Below are positions 1 to 8,038 of a DNA stretch of 64,000 nucleotides, piece after piece. The notes under the pieces are model-generated. The model was not told the origin of the DNA. It searched no databases and was given only the letters and a program-made list of their open reading frames with translations. Each line of letters begins with the position of its first letter. Position 1 is the first letter of the stretch. The position numbers were made by a program, and so were the translations under genes. This DNA is from Polyangium sp. 6x1 (GTDB lineage Bacteria; Myxococcota_A; Polyangia; Polyangiales; Polyangiaceae): NCBI RefSeq assembly GCF_029946515.1, contig NZ_JARZHH010000022.1, positions 102,487 through 166,486 on the forward strand. The letters run 5' to 3'.

Positions 1-2
1 TG

Positions 3-1502
3 CTCGCGATCGCGGCCTCGATCGGGATGCTCGTCTTCGTGCGGCGGTTCGTACGACCTCGTAGGATCCCTCGCCTCGTCGCGCCGCTCCTCGTCCCGGC
101 TGTGCTCGTCCTCGCGGTGAAGACGCCCGTCAGTTACCGCGTCGTCATGTCGTCGCCGCCGGATCTGCTCTACTTCCACGGCGTCACCGCGGTCGTGAAG
201 GAGAACCTCGACATCACGAACGAGTCGCCCGATCTACGCGTCGAGCGCAGGCGCCCCGAGCCCGTGCCGAAGCTCTCCGCGCGCCCGAAGCGGCCGCGCA
301 ACGTGCTGCTCGTGCTGCAAGAGAGCCAGCGCGCCGACGTGACGTGCGTCGCCTACGATCCGGCCGGCGACTGCGCCACGCCCTTCTCGAACGAGGCCAT
401 GCCGAACCGCATGCCGCTCCACGAGATGCACGCGCACGACTCGACGACGGCGATCTCCATCTCGAACATCTGGTCCGGCGTGCGCCCGACCGAGTCGCGC
501 GCCGTCTTGCATTCGGTGCCGCTCCTCTGGGAGTACGCGGCCGCGGCGGGCTGGGACACCGCGTACTGGACGAGCCAGAACCTCATCTTCGGCAATGCGC
601 GGCTCTACGTGCAGGACATCCCCGCGAGCCATTTCGCGGTCGCGACGCACCTCGACACGATGGCCGACCTCGACGCGGGCGCGCACGACGCGCTCCTCAC
701 CGAGCGCGTGATCGAGGAGTTCGGCGAGCTCGAAGAGCCGTTCTTCGCCGTCGTGCACTACTCGAACGTGCACTACCCCTACGTCTACGACGAGAAGCAC
801 GCCCCGTTTCAGCCGTCGGCCTTCAAGAACGCGCCCGAGCTCAACGATCAGTTCCTGAACTACTACAAGAACGTCGTGTACTTGTCGGACATGGCCGTGG
901 GCAAGCTGCTCCGGCACGTGCGCGAGAGCGACAAGGGCGCGCGCACGGTCGTCGTGTACACCTCGGATCACGGCGAGTCGTTCCGCGAGCACTGGCAGAT
1001 GGGGCACACGAGCTCGCTCTACGAGGAGGAGATCCGCGTGCCGACGTGGATCGACGCGCCCGAGGGCACGCTCACGCCGGAGGAAGAGGCGAACATCCGC
1101 GCGGCCGAGCACGCGTACGTCTATCACCTCGACCTCGCGCCGACGTTCCTCGATCTCTTCGGCCTATGGGACGATCCTGCGCTCGTGCCTTTCCGGCGCC
1201 GCATGATCGGCCACCCGCTCACGCGGCCCGAGCGGACGCTCGAACCCGTGCCGCTCACGAACTGCACGGGCGTGTGGGAGTGCGCGTTCCGCAACTGGGG
1301 CGCGATGCAGGGGCCGCTCAAGGTGCAGGCGCGCGAGTGGGACGGCGAGTACCACTGCTTCGATCTGCGCACCGATCCCGACGAGCAGAAGAACCTCGGC
1401 GAGGCCGCGTGTGGATCGCTGCCGCTCTTCGCGCGCTCGCTCTACCATGTGATGCCGAACGTCACCCCGCCCGGTCGCCCCAAGGTCAACTGGGGCAAGT
1501 GA
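3..1502 (+). CDS. Sulfatase/phosphoethanolamine-transferase-like enzyme, 5' end outside the window
   Basis: The frame is open to the left edge: bases 3-26 encode LAIAASIG before the first ATG at 27. The real N-terminus, probably with membrane helices, is therefore missing. Counting from ATG 27, a hydrophobic stretch lies near residues 15-35, followed by an alkaline-phosphatase-superfamily (sulfatase) domain at about 90-440. It opens with NVLLVLQESQRAD, has TTAIS where related transferases carry a nucleophilic Thr, YTSDHGES with metal-ligand candidates D314 and H315, and GHTSSLYEEEIRVP. Members of this family cleave or transfer sulfate or phospho-alcohol groups outside the cytoplasm; the substrate cannot be read here. 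A formimidoylglutamate-deiminase-like gene follows 36 bases later on the same strand. Confidence 0.8.
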   Translation, partial: LAIAASIGMLVFVRRFVRPRRIPRLVAPLLVPAVLVLAVKTPVSYRVVMSSPPDLLYFHGVTAVVKENLDITNESPDLRVERRRPEPVPKLSARPKRPRNVLLVLQESQRADVTCVAYDPAGDCATPFSNEAMPNRMPLHEMHAHDSTTAISISNIWSGVRPTESRAVLHSVPLLWEYAAAAGWDTAYWTSQNLIFGNARLYVQDIPASHFAVATHLDTMADLDAGAHDALLTERVIEEFGELEEPFFAVVHYSNVHYPYVYDEKHAPFQPSAFKNAPELNDQFLNYYKNVVYLSDMAVGKLLRHVRESDKGARTVVVYTSDHGESFREHWQMGHTSSLYEEEIRVPTWIDAPEGTLTPEEEANIRAAEHAYVYHLDLAPTFLDLFGLWDDPALVPFRRRMIGHPLTRPERTLEPVPLTNCTGVWECAFRNWGAMQGPLKVQAREWDGEYHCFDLRTDPDEQKNLGEAACGSLPLFARSLYHVMPNVTPPGRPKVNWGK

Positions 1503-1538
1503 ATCGCGGCCGCGCGTGACGCTCGCGACGAGGCGCTC

Positions 1539-2675
1539 ATGAACGAGAGGTTTTTCCTGCCCGCCCTTGCGACCGCGCATTCCCACGCCTTCCAGCGCGC
1601 GATGCGGGGCGACGCGCAGCGGCCCGGCCCCACGGGTACGGACGATTTTTGGTCCTGGCGGACCTCGATGTACGCGCTCGCGGACACGCTCACGCCGGAG
1701 AGCATCCACGCGATCGCGCGCGTCGCGTACCGCGAGCTTTACCGCGCCGGCGTGCGCACGGTGGGCGAGTTCCACTACGTGCATCACCAGCCGGGCGGCG
1801 CGCCGTACGACGATCGGGTCGTGCTCGCCGATCAGGTGATCCGCGCGGCCAAGGCCGAGGGGCTCCGCATCGCGCTCCTCCGCGTGATCTACACGCGCGC
1901 GGGCGCTGGAAAGCCCCCCGAGGGGGCGCAGCGCAGGTTCTCCGATGCGGACCTCGATCGCTCGCTCGCCGACGTCGAGACACTCGCCGCGCGGTGGGCC
2001 CACGATCCCGACGTACGGATCGGCGTCGCGCCGCACAGCGTACGCGCGGTCCCGCCCGATTGGCTCGGGCCGATCGCGGCGTTCGCCGAGGCGCGCGGGA
2101 TGATGGTGCATGCGCACGTCGCCGAGCAGCCCGCGGAGATCGCCTCGTGCCTCGCGGAGACGGGGAAACGACCCGTCGAGTTGCTCGCCGAGCGCGGGGT
2201 CCTCTCGCCGCGCTTCGTGGCGGTGCACGCGACGCACCTCGCGCCGCACGAGGCGCGGCTCCTTGGTGAGGCGGGCGCGTTCGTTTGCTTGTGCCCGACG
2301 ACGGAGCGGGATCTCGGCGACGGGCTGCCGGACGTGACGGCGCTCGTGGGCGCGGGCGCCCTGCTTTGCACGGGGATCGACAGCCACGTCATGACGGCGC
2401 CGCTCGAGGATCTGCGCTGCGTGGATCTCGGCGAGCGGCTCCGCACGGGCAAGCGCATCGCCTTGCGCGGCACGGAGGATGCGGAAGGGCGGACGCCGGC
2501 CGAGGCGCTTTATCGGATCGGCTCCGAGCTCGGGGCGCGGGCGTGTGGGTTTTCGGATGCGGGGGGCGAGGTCGAGGTCGACCTCGAGGCGCCGGAGCTC
2601 CTGCTCGTGCGTCGTGAACACCGGCTCGACGCCGTCGTGTACAGCGCCAACACTGGAATATTCCGCCACCATTGA
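1539..2675 (+). CDS. hutF: Formimidoylglutamate deiminase (HutF-like), short N-terminus
   Basis: Amidohydrolase of 378 residues. The start region AHSHAFQRAMRG (metal ligands H14 and H16) is very close to the HutF signature. Further candidates are GEFHYVHH, VHAHVAEQP, AVHATHL and the late Asp in GIDSH. HutF deiminates N-formimino-L-glutamate to N-formyl-L-glutamate in histidine breakdown. Usual HutF proteins are about 450 residues, with roughly 55-60 residues of beta-sandwich before the HxH motif. That part is missing here, yet ATG 1539 has a GAGG ribosome-binding site and the sulfatase gene ends only 36 bases upstream, so there is no room for it. No other hut gene is in the window. The family call is good; activity is uncertain. 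Confidence 0.8.
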   Translation: MNERFFLPALATAHSHAFQRAMRGDAQRPGPTGTDDFWSWRTSMYALADTLTPESIHAIARVAYRELYRAGVRTVGEFHYVHHQPGGAPYDDRVVLADQVIRAAKAEGLRIALLRVIYTRAGAGKPPEGAQRRFSDADLDRSLADVETLAARWAHDPDVRIGVAPHSVRAVPPDWLGPIAAFAEARGMMVHAHVAEQPAEIASCLAETGKRPVELLAERGVLSPRFVAVHATHLAPHEARLLGEAGAFVCLCPTTERDLGDGLPDVTALVGAGALLCTGIDSHVMTAPLEDLRCVDLGERLRTGKRIALRGTEDAEGRTPAEALYRIGSELGARACGFSDAGGEVEVDLEAPELLLVRREHRLDAVVYSANTGIFRHH

Positions 2676-3049
2676 TTGAATGCCGTGGTCATAGGAATGA
2701 CCACAAGCCGATGGGAGCCAGTCCGATGACTCCCAATCTAATGCAATTCAATCGCATCTGCATCGCCTAGCCTGTGGCGTGACGCACGGCGGCGGGGCGA
2801 CCATTCTCGAAACGCGTCGAAATTATCCACTGCTTCGGATATTTACACGTCACGCCCCAGGCGGACGTAGGCTCCATCGCGCGGGCGCGCCGCATCCTGT
2901 TTCTGCAATCAAATTGCTATTGATATTCCGCACATCATTACGCGTCCCGGCGTGGCGTCGATTTCGAATCGATTTCACTTGAATAAAACGGGGCGCGCCC
3001 TGTACATTGCGTCTGTCCTTTTTTTTCTGACAGCCAAAGGAGTGCCCGC
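2676..3049. other. AT-richer intergenic region
   Basis: This 374-base gap is clearly poorer in GC than its surroundings. It holds an 8-bp inverted repeat with a 4-base loop at 2685-2704 (GTGGTCAT/ATGACCAC), which could end the hutF-like transcript although no T-tract follows, and the promoter of the metalloprotease gene near its right end. Short open frames here lack ribosome-binding sites and family resemblance, so I call no gene. Confidence 0.6.
2979..3008 (+). promoter_or_regulatory. Sigma-70-like promoter of the metalloprotease gene
   Basis: TTGAAT (2979-2984), an 18-base spacer and TACATT (3003-3008) form a fair housekeeping-type promoter. The AAAGGAG ribosome-binding site at 3036-3042 and ATG 3050 follow about 40 bases later. 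It lies in the AT-richest stretch nearby. No start-site data are available. Confidence 0.5.
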
Positions 3050-3964
3050 ATGCGCAATCTTCAGTACACGGTCGTTCTCGGGGGTCTCTTCTCCGCCTTC
3101 GCGCTGGTCGGCGCGGGCTGCAGCGCCGACTCGACCGAGATCGGCGAGGGCGTGGATGTCGGTGGCGAGACGGAAGCCGCCGGCGTGCCCGTCGTGCGCA
3201 CCTGCGGCACGAAGGAGCTGACGCTGGAGGAGGCGGCCAAGCTCGAGGCCGAGTTCGAGCAGCTCGCCCCGTGGAAGGACAACCTCAACATCTCGGTCGG
3301 CGCGACGATCAACGTCTACTGGCACGTCATCAACAAGGGCACGGGCCTCGCGAACGGCGATATCCCGCAGAGCCAGATCGACGACTCGCTCAAGGTCCTC
3401 AATGACGCGTACTCGCCCTGGGGCGTGACGTTCAACCTCGTGAGCGTCGACCGCACGACGAACAGCACGTACTACACGGCCGGCCCGGGCACGACAGCCG
3501 AGAAGAACATGAAGACGGCGCTCCGCCAGGGCACGGCGGACGACCTCAACATCTACAGCTCGAACCCGGGCGGCGGCCTCCTCGGCTGGGCGACGTTCCC
3601 CTCGAGCTACGCGGGCAACCCGAAGGATGACGGCGTCGTCCTCCTCTACACGTCGGTCCCCGGCGGCAGCGCGGCGCCGTACAACCTCGGCGACACGGCC
3701 ACGCACGAGGTCGGCCACTGGATGGGCCTCTATCACACGTTCCAGGGCGGCTGCCAGAAGACCAACGATTACGTCTCCGACACGCCGGCCGAGAAGTCGG
3801 CCGCGTATGGCTGCCCGACGGGCCGCGACACCTGCTCGACGGCGGGCGCCGATCCCATCAAGAACTTCATGGACTACACCGACGACGCCTGCATGGACCA
3901 CTTCACCGAGGGCCAGAGCCAGCGCATGAAGACCATGTGGGACACGTACCGCAAGGGCAAGTGA
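3050..3964 (+). CDS. Exported zinc metalloprotease, pappalysin/cytophagalysin (M43) type
   Basis: Protein of 304 residues. Residues 1-24 form a signal sequence ending VGAGC, a lipobox-like site (C24), so it may be a lipoprotein. The catalytic domain has [11 protein letters not shown] at 219-229 (Zn ligands H219, H223, H229; catalytic E220) and a Met-turn region [11 protein letters not shown], as in M43 metzincins. Paired Cys residues around the active site suggest disulfides. M43 enzymes cleave peptides outside the cell. AAAGGAG at 3036-3042 supports ATG 3050. The gene is monocistronic, with its own promoter and a strong terminator. A predatory or scavenging role is inference only. Confidence 0.9.
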   Translation: MRNLQYTVVLGGLFSAFALVGAGCSADSTEIGEGVDVGGETEAAGVPVVRTCGTKELTLEEAAKLEAEFEQLAPWKDNLNISVGATINVYWHVINKGTGLANGDIPQSQIDDSLKVLNDAYSPWGVTFNLVSVDRTTNSTYYTAGPGTTAEKNMKTALRQGTADDLNIYSSNPGGGLLGWATFPSSYAGNPKDDGVVLLYTSVPGGSAAPYNLGDTATHEVGHWMGLYHTFQGGCQKTNDYVSDTPAEKSAAYGCPTGRDTCSTAGADPIKNFMDYTDDACMDHFTEGQSQRMKTMWDTYRKGK

Positions 3965-3993
3965 TCGCTGCCTGAGCGTCCGCTGAAATGAAA

Positions 3994-4033
3994 AACCCCG
4001 CCTCGGGACGACCGAGGCGGGGTTTCTCTTTTC
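3994..4033. terminator. Bidirectional rho-independent terminator
   Basis: Perfect 13-bp stem (3994-4006 with 4012-4024, loop GACGA). TCTCTTTT follows on the plus strand, and TTTTTCATTT follows the hairpin on the minus strand. It sits between the convergent metalloprotease gene (ends 3964) and the TMTC-like gene (ends 4056) and can serve both. Confidence 0.85.
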
Positions 4034-4055
4034 GAAACCGCCGAAGCTCCGGCGG

Positions 4056-6341
4056 CTATTCGTTGTTGTCTTTCGGACCCTCGTTGTAGGAGCGCGGGCG
4101 GTGCTTCGGATCGACGCCGCCGTGCTTCTCGCCATTGTCGAGGGTGTCGACCGCGAGGTACGCGAGCCACGTCCCGGGATTCTCCTCCGCGAGCGTGCGC
4201 AGGGCGTCCTCGTGCTCCTTCAACTTCTTCTCGTCGTAAAGGCACTGGAGCCCGAGCGCGAGGAGGCCGATCTCGTTCGGGCCCTTGGCGAAGCCAATCT
4301 CGTAATGGGGCCAGGCCTCGTCCGCGCGGTGCATGCGGCAAAGCGTGTCACCGGTGTACACGTGCGCCATCGCCCAGTCCGGCGCGAGCTCGAGCGCCTT
4401 CCGGCTCTCCGCGAGGCGCGTCTCCATGTCGCTGCGCGCGCCCTTCATGACCGAAAAATTGAGGTGCGCCTTCGCCGACATCGGCACCGCGTCCTTCGTC
4501 GCCTCCCAGAACGTGAGGTCCGAGCGGTAATCCATGGCGTGCGCGTAGGCCTTGACGCACTGGAACCCGAAGAATGCCATGAACACGGCCGGGACCACGA
4601 AGCGGAGCCGCGGGCGCTTCGAAAGGCGCTCGTGCGCCGCCGCGAAGGCGACCGCGAGTACGAGCGAGGTGCCGATGACCGGGAAATACCAGAATCGCTC
4701 GGCCCGCACGGTCGGCAGGACAACCGGGATGTTCGAGTGCGGGAAATAACTCACGACGAGCCAGACGAGGCCCACGGAGACGAGCGCGAGCCCCGCGCGG
4801 CCAAGCGGGCGCGGCGCCTCGGGCGCGTCGGGCGGGACCACGCCGCGCGTGCAATCGGCGAAGAGGCCGAGCGAAATCGCGAAGACGGGCACGGCCAGGA
4901 TGGCCCAGGAGAACCCGCGTAGCGTGATCGATATGCCGCGCGGACGGAGGACGAAGACCTCGACGGCGACGAGGGCGGGCGCAAGCGCGAACAGGAGGGC
5001 CGCGACGACGGCGAGCCGAGGGCGGCCCGGCGCAGGTTTTCCCGCGAGCCCGAGCCGAACGATCTCCTTGCGCGCCGCGCGTTCCCGGACGACGCCGACG
5101 ATCCATCCCACAATGCCCGCGAGGGGCGGGCCGATCAGGGCCACGGCGCCGAGCACGCTCTCGGCAAAGACGAGTCGTTCCGGCGCGGGCTCCTGCGGGA
5201 ACGAATAATCACCGCTCAGCGTGCGCGGGAAAACGACCTGCACGAGGCCACGCCAGTAGACGCGGAGCGCGCCGGCGATGCGGTGCGGGAGATCGACCTC
5301 GGCGAGGGGGTTGTTCAGCGGATCGCGCGGGAGCGGTGCCTGGTGGAACCATAAAAGGAAAACACGCGCGGCCCGCGAGAGGGCCGAGGCGCCTTCGGGC
5401 AAGGGTTCGAGCAGCTCGGCGGGCGTCGGCGAGGGGAACCAGCGTCTGCGCAGCTCGACGTACAGGACGAACGCGAAGACGGAGGCGACGAGCGCGGCCA
5501 GGGTGCGGAGAACACGCGCGGGGCGCTCGGGGTGGAAGTGCGGCGCGAAGACGAGCGCGGCGAAGGGGATGAGCGGGACGCAGACGACCGCGCTCTCCTT
5601 GCTGAAGAGGCCGAAGAGGAGCGCGAAAAAGACGCCCGCGGGCATGAGCCAGCCCGGGAGCGCGAGCGCGAGCACGGCGAGCAGGGCGCCCATGCCGCCG
5701 AAGACGTCGGCGATGCCGACGATGCCGCTCACGGCCTCGGTGAGAATGGCGGCGGAGACGAAGATCGCGCCGGCGAGATACGCCGTGCCCCGCCTGCGCG
5801 TGATCTGGAAGGTCACGAGCGAGAGGAGCGCGCCATTCACGGCATGGAAGAGGACGTTGTAGAAATGGTGGAAGAAGGGCTGCTTGGAGACGGCCCAGAG
5901 CGCGCGCCAGAGGAAATTGGGGACCGGGCGGTAGGAGCCGACGCTGCGATCGGGCGGCAAGCCCCAGAAATCGCGGAAGATGGCGTCGATGTAGCGCAGG
6001 CCGCCGGTGGCATTGACGTACGGATTCGCGAGGAGCGCTTCCTGCTCGTCGAAGATGTAGTTCGTCGTGGGCGCCCGTGTATAGAGCACCATGCAGAGCA
6101 GGATGAAAGGCGCGAGGACCCAGAAAAACCCGGGATCGTAGCCGAGGACGTATTCGCGGCACCACGCGTAGGCAGCGCGGAAATGGTTTGTCCTGGGCGC
6201 AGGCGCAGGCGCAGGTGCAGGCGCAGGCGCCGGCGCGGGCGCAGGCGTGGGCTCGGGCGCAGGCGGCAGCGCTTCGGACGCGGTCCGCCCGCTCTCGGGA
6301 ATGCCTCCCTCGGGGGAGGTATGGGGATCGCCGGCGCTCAC
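4056..6341 (-). CDS. Multi-spanning membrane protein with TPR tail (TMTC/PMT-like)
   Basis: Protein of 761 residues. The order is a Pro/Ala-rich cytoplasmic head (about 1-50) with an (AP)n run encoded by a GCGCAG hexamer repeat, then roughly ten or more hydrophobic helices (about 70-560) with the early acidic NYIFDEQEALLANPYV loop, then a TPR-like helical tail (about 580-745). This architecture matches TMTC/O-mannosyltransferase-like proteins, which use polyprenyl-linked sugars to glycosylate exported proteins; activity here is inference. The start is GTG (6341-6339). One base separates it from the stop of the upstream SDR gene (TAG at 6345-6343), so the two form a minus-strand operon. Confidence 0.75.
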   Translation of the reverse strand: MSAGDPHTSPEGGIPESGRTASEALPPAPEPTPAPAPAPAPAPAPAPAPRTNHFRAAYAWCREYVLGYDPGFFWVLAPFILLCMVLYTRAPTTNYIFDEQEALLANPYVNATGGLRYIDAIFRDFWGLPPDRSVGSYRPVPNFLWRALWAVSKQPFFHHFYNVLFHAVNGALLSLVTFQITRRRGTAYLAGAIFVSAAILTEAVSGIVGIADVFGGMGALLAVLALALPGWLMPAGVFFALLFGLFSKESAVVCVPLIPFAALVFAPHFHPERPARVLRTLAALVASVFAFVLYVELRRRWFPSPTPAELLEPLPEGASALSRAARVFLLWFHQAPLPRDPLNNPLAEVDLPHRIAGALRVYWRGLVQVVFPRTLSGDYSFPQEPAPERLVFAESVLGAVALIGPPLAGIVGWIVGVVRERAARKEIVRLGLAGKPAPGRPRLAVVAALLFALAPALVAVEVFVLRPRGISITLRGFSWAILAVPVFAISLGLFADCTRGVVPPDAPEAPRPLGRAGLALVSVGLVWLVVSYFPHSNIPVVLPTVRAERFWYFPVIGTSLVLAVAFAAAHERLSKRPRLRFVVPAVFMAFFGFQCVKAYAHAMDYRSDLTFWEATKDAVPMSAKAHLNFSVMKGARSDMETRLAESRKALELAPDWAMAHVYTGDTLCRMHRADEAWPHYEIGFAKGPNEIGLLALGLQCLYDEKKLKEHEDALRTLAEENPGTWLAYLAVDTLDNGEKHGGVDPKHRPRSYNEGPKDNNE
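6195..6247. repeat. GCGCAG hexanucleotide repeat inside the TMTC-like gene
   Basis: About eight imperfect GCGCAG units encode the (Ala-Pro)n run near the N-terminus of the TMTC-like protein. Such a tract can change length in steps of two residues without a frameshift. Confidence 0.8.
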
Positions 6342-6342
6342 G

Positions 6343-7161
6343 CTAGGGGTCGGAGATGGGCCAGATGTCGCCCCAGAGCGAAGCGCCCCCGTCGATCGGG
6401 ATCACCGCGCCCGTGATGAAATCGTTGCGCTCGCTCGCGAGGAACACGACCACGCGCGCGACCTCGTCCACGCCGCCGAGGCGCTTCAAGGGCGTCGCCT
6501 TGCGCGCGACGTCGAGCAGGCCGTCGCCATATTGCGCCGTGCCGCTCGAACGGATCGTGCCCGGCGCGACCGCATTGACCCGGATTCCATGCGTGGCCCA
6601 CTCGATCGCGAGCGTGCGCGTGAGGTTCTCGACGCCCGCGCGCGCAGCGCCGGTGTGCGCCATGCCCGGGAAGCCCCGGACGACCATGGCCGTGACGTTG
6701 ACGATGCGGCCGCGCTTCTGCGGGATCATCGCCACGTTCGCGACCTCGCGGGTCATGTAGAACGTGCCGTTCAGGTTGTTGCGGACGACGGCCTCGAAGC
6801 CCCTCGGCGAGATCTGCTCGGCGGGGCTCGGGAACTGGCCGCCCGCGTTGTTCACGAGGATGTCGACGCGGCCGAAGTGATCCTTCGCAGCGCGGACGAA
6901 CGCCTCGATCTGCGCAGGCTCGCGGATGTCGCACGGCAGGCCGAGGAGGCGGCTCTCCGAGAGGCCCGCCTCGCGCAGGGTGCCGAGCGCGGCCGCGATC
7001 TTCTCGGGCTTGCGCCCGCAGATGGCGATGCTCCCGCCGAGCTTTCCGAGCTCCCGCGCCACGGAGAGCCCGATGCCGCTGCCACCGCCGGTGATGATGG
7101 CCACCTGCCCCTCGAAGAGGCCAGGCGCAAAGAAGGGTCGTGCGTCTTCGTTCTCGCTCAC
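6343..7161 (-). CDS. Short-chain dehydrogenase/reductase, trans-2-enoyl-CoA reductase (PECR)-like
   Basis: Protein of 272 residues with a full Rossmann fold: TGGGSGIG (24-31) for NAD(P), NNAG after the fourth strand, and a PG/IPIDGGASLWG tail typical of the family. The usual catalytic Tyr-x3-Lys reads HTGAARAGV, with Thr and Arg in place of Tyr and Lys. From memory, mammalian peroxisomal trans-2-enoyl-CoA reductase has a very similar HSGAARAGV, so this is probably a subfamily trait and not decay. Likely role: reduction of an enoyl-CoA or related carbonyl with NADPH. It is first in a two-gene operon with the TMTC-like gene. Confidence 0.85.
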   Translation of the reverse strand: MSENEDARPFFAPGLFEGQVAIITGGGSGIGLSVARELGKLGGSIAICGRKPEKIAAALGTLREAGLSESRLLGLPCDIREPAQIEAFVRAAKDHFGRVDILVNNAGGQFPSPAEQISPRGFEAVVRNNLNGTFYMTREVANVAMIPQKRGRIVNVTAMVVRGFPGMAHTGAARAGVENLTRTLAIEWATHGIRVNAVAPGTIRSSGTAQYGDGLLDVARKATPLKRLGGVDEVARVVVFLASERNDFITGAVIPIDGGASLWGDIWPISDP

Positions 7162-7269
7162 GAAGGGGGCGTGTACAACGGGCAGCGCCGGCTGTCACGG
7201 GGGCGACGGCGTGACGGAAGCGACGACGATTGCTTTCGCCAGGACGGGGGTCTGTGCCAAGGTGCGCGC

Positions 7270-8028
7270 GTGCCGTGGGTACGAGCGCTCCTGCGCGGGC
7301 AAAAGGTGTATGCGAAGGCCGACGAGGCGGGCCGCCTGGTCTCGGACGCCGGTCGTGTGGAGATCCGGTACAAGCCGAACGACGGGCGGAAGTACGGAGC
7401 CCGCGAGGACAACCTGAAGGTGGTTCCCGGCGAGGTGCTGCCGGACGACGCGTGTGGTGAGGCCGAGGCCGTCGAGAAAAAAGAGGGCGAGGCCAAGGTC
7501 GCGACGAAGTCCGCGGGCGCGAGCCGGGCCAAGGCCACGACGTCCGAGGAGCGCAAGGCCGCCGCGAAGGCCGCCCATGACGCAGCGCCGCCTCCCGCGG
7601 AAGGGCACGTCGTCGCGTACGCGGACGGCGCTTGCACGGGCAATCCGGGGCCGGCGGGGCTCGGGGTGCTCGTGGAAGACGGGGATCGGCGGATCGAGAT
7701 CAGCGAGTACCTCGGGCAAGGTACCAACAACATCGCGGAGCTCACGGCGATCCTGCGTGCCGTGGAGGCGGTCGAAGGGACGGGCAAGTCCCTGCTCGTC
7801 CGCACGGACAGCCAGTACGCGATCGGCGTGCTCCAGAAGGGCTGGAAGGCGAAGGCCAACACGGAGCTCGTCGCCGCCGTGAAGGACGCGTTGAAGAAGA
7901 GCAAGGCGCGGCTCGAGTACGTCCCTGGACATTCGGGCGTCCGCGGCAACGAACGTGCGGATGCGCTGGCGCGGGAAGCCGTGCGATCGCGGCGCACGAG
8001 CAAGCAAGCGAGCGCGAAGAGCGAGTAG
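7270..8028 (+). CDS. Ribonuclease HI with an extra N-terminal domain
   Basis: From GTG 7270 (AAGG at 7259-7262) the protein has 252 residues. Residues 113-240 are RNase HI with the complete active site: D119 (YADGAC), E157 (NIAEL), D180 (RTDSQ) and D231 (ERADAL), plus H221. It removes RNA from RNA-DNA hybrids. Residues 1-60 form a small basic domain (RGQKVYAKADEAGRL...) that I do not recognise and that is not the known RHED/viroplasmin domain; an Ala/Lys/Glu-rich linker follows. The frame stays open further upstream, but that part lies opposite the SDR gene and is not used. The mutase-like gene starts 10 bases downstream. Confidence 0.85.
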   Translation: MPWVRALLRGQKVYAKADEAGRLVSDAGRVEIRYKPNDGRKYGAREDNLKVVPGEVLPDDACGEAEAVEKKEGEAKVATKSAGASRAKATTSEERKAAAKAAHDAAPPPAEGHVVAYADGACTGNPGPAGLGVLVEDGDRRIEISEYLGQGTNNIAELTAILRAVEAVEGTGKSLLVRTDSQYAIGVLQKGWKAKANTELVAAVKDALKKSKARLEYVPGHSGVRGNERADALAREAVRSRRTSKQASAKSE

Positions 8029-8038
8029 AGTACAGGCC

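Noticed and set aside
6247..7269. Upstream extension of the RNase HI frame
   Set aside because: It lies antisense to the SDR gene, and its translation is charged noise. GTG 7270 with AAGG upstream is the sensible start.
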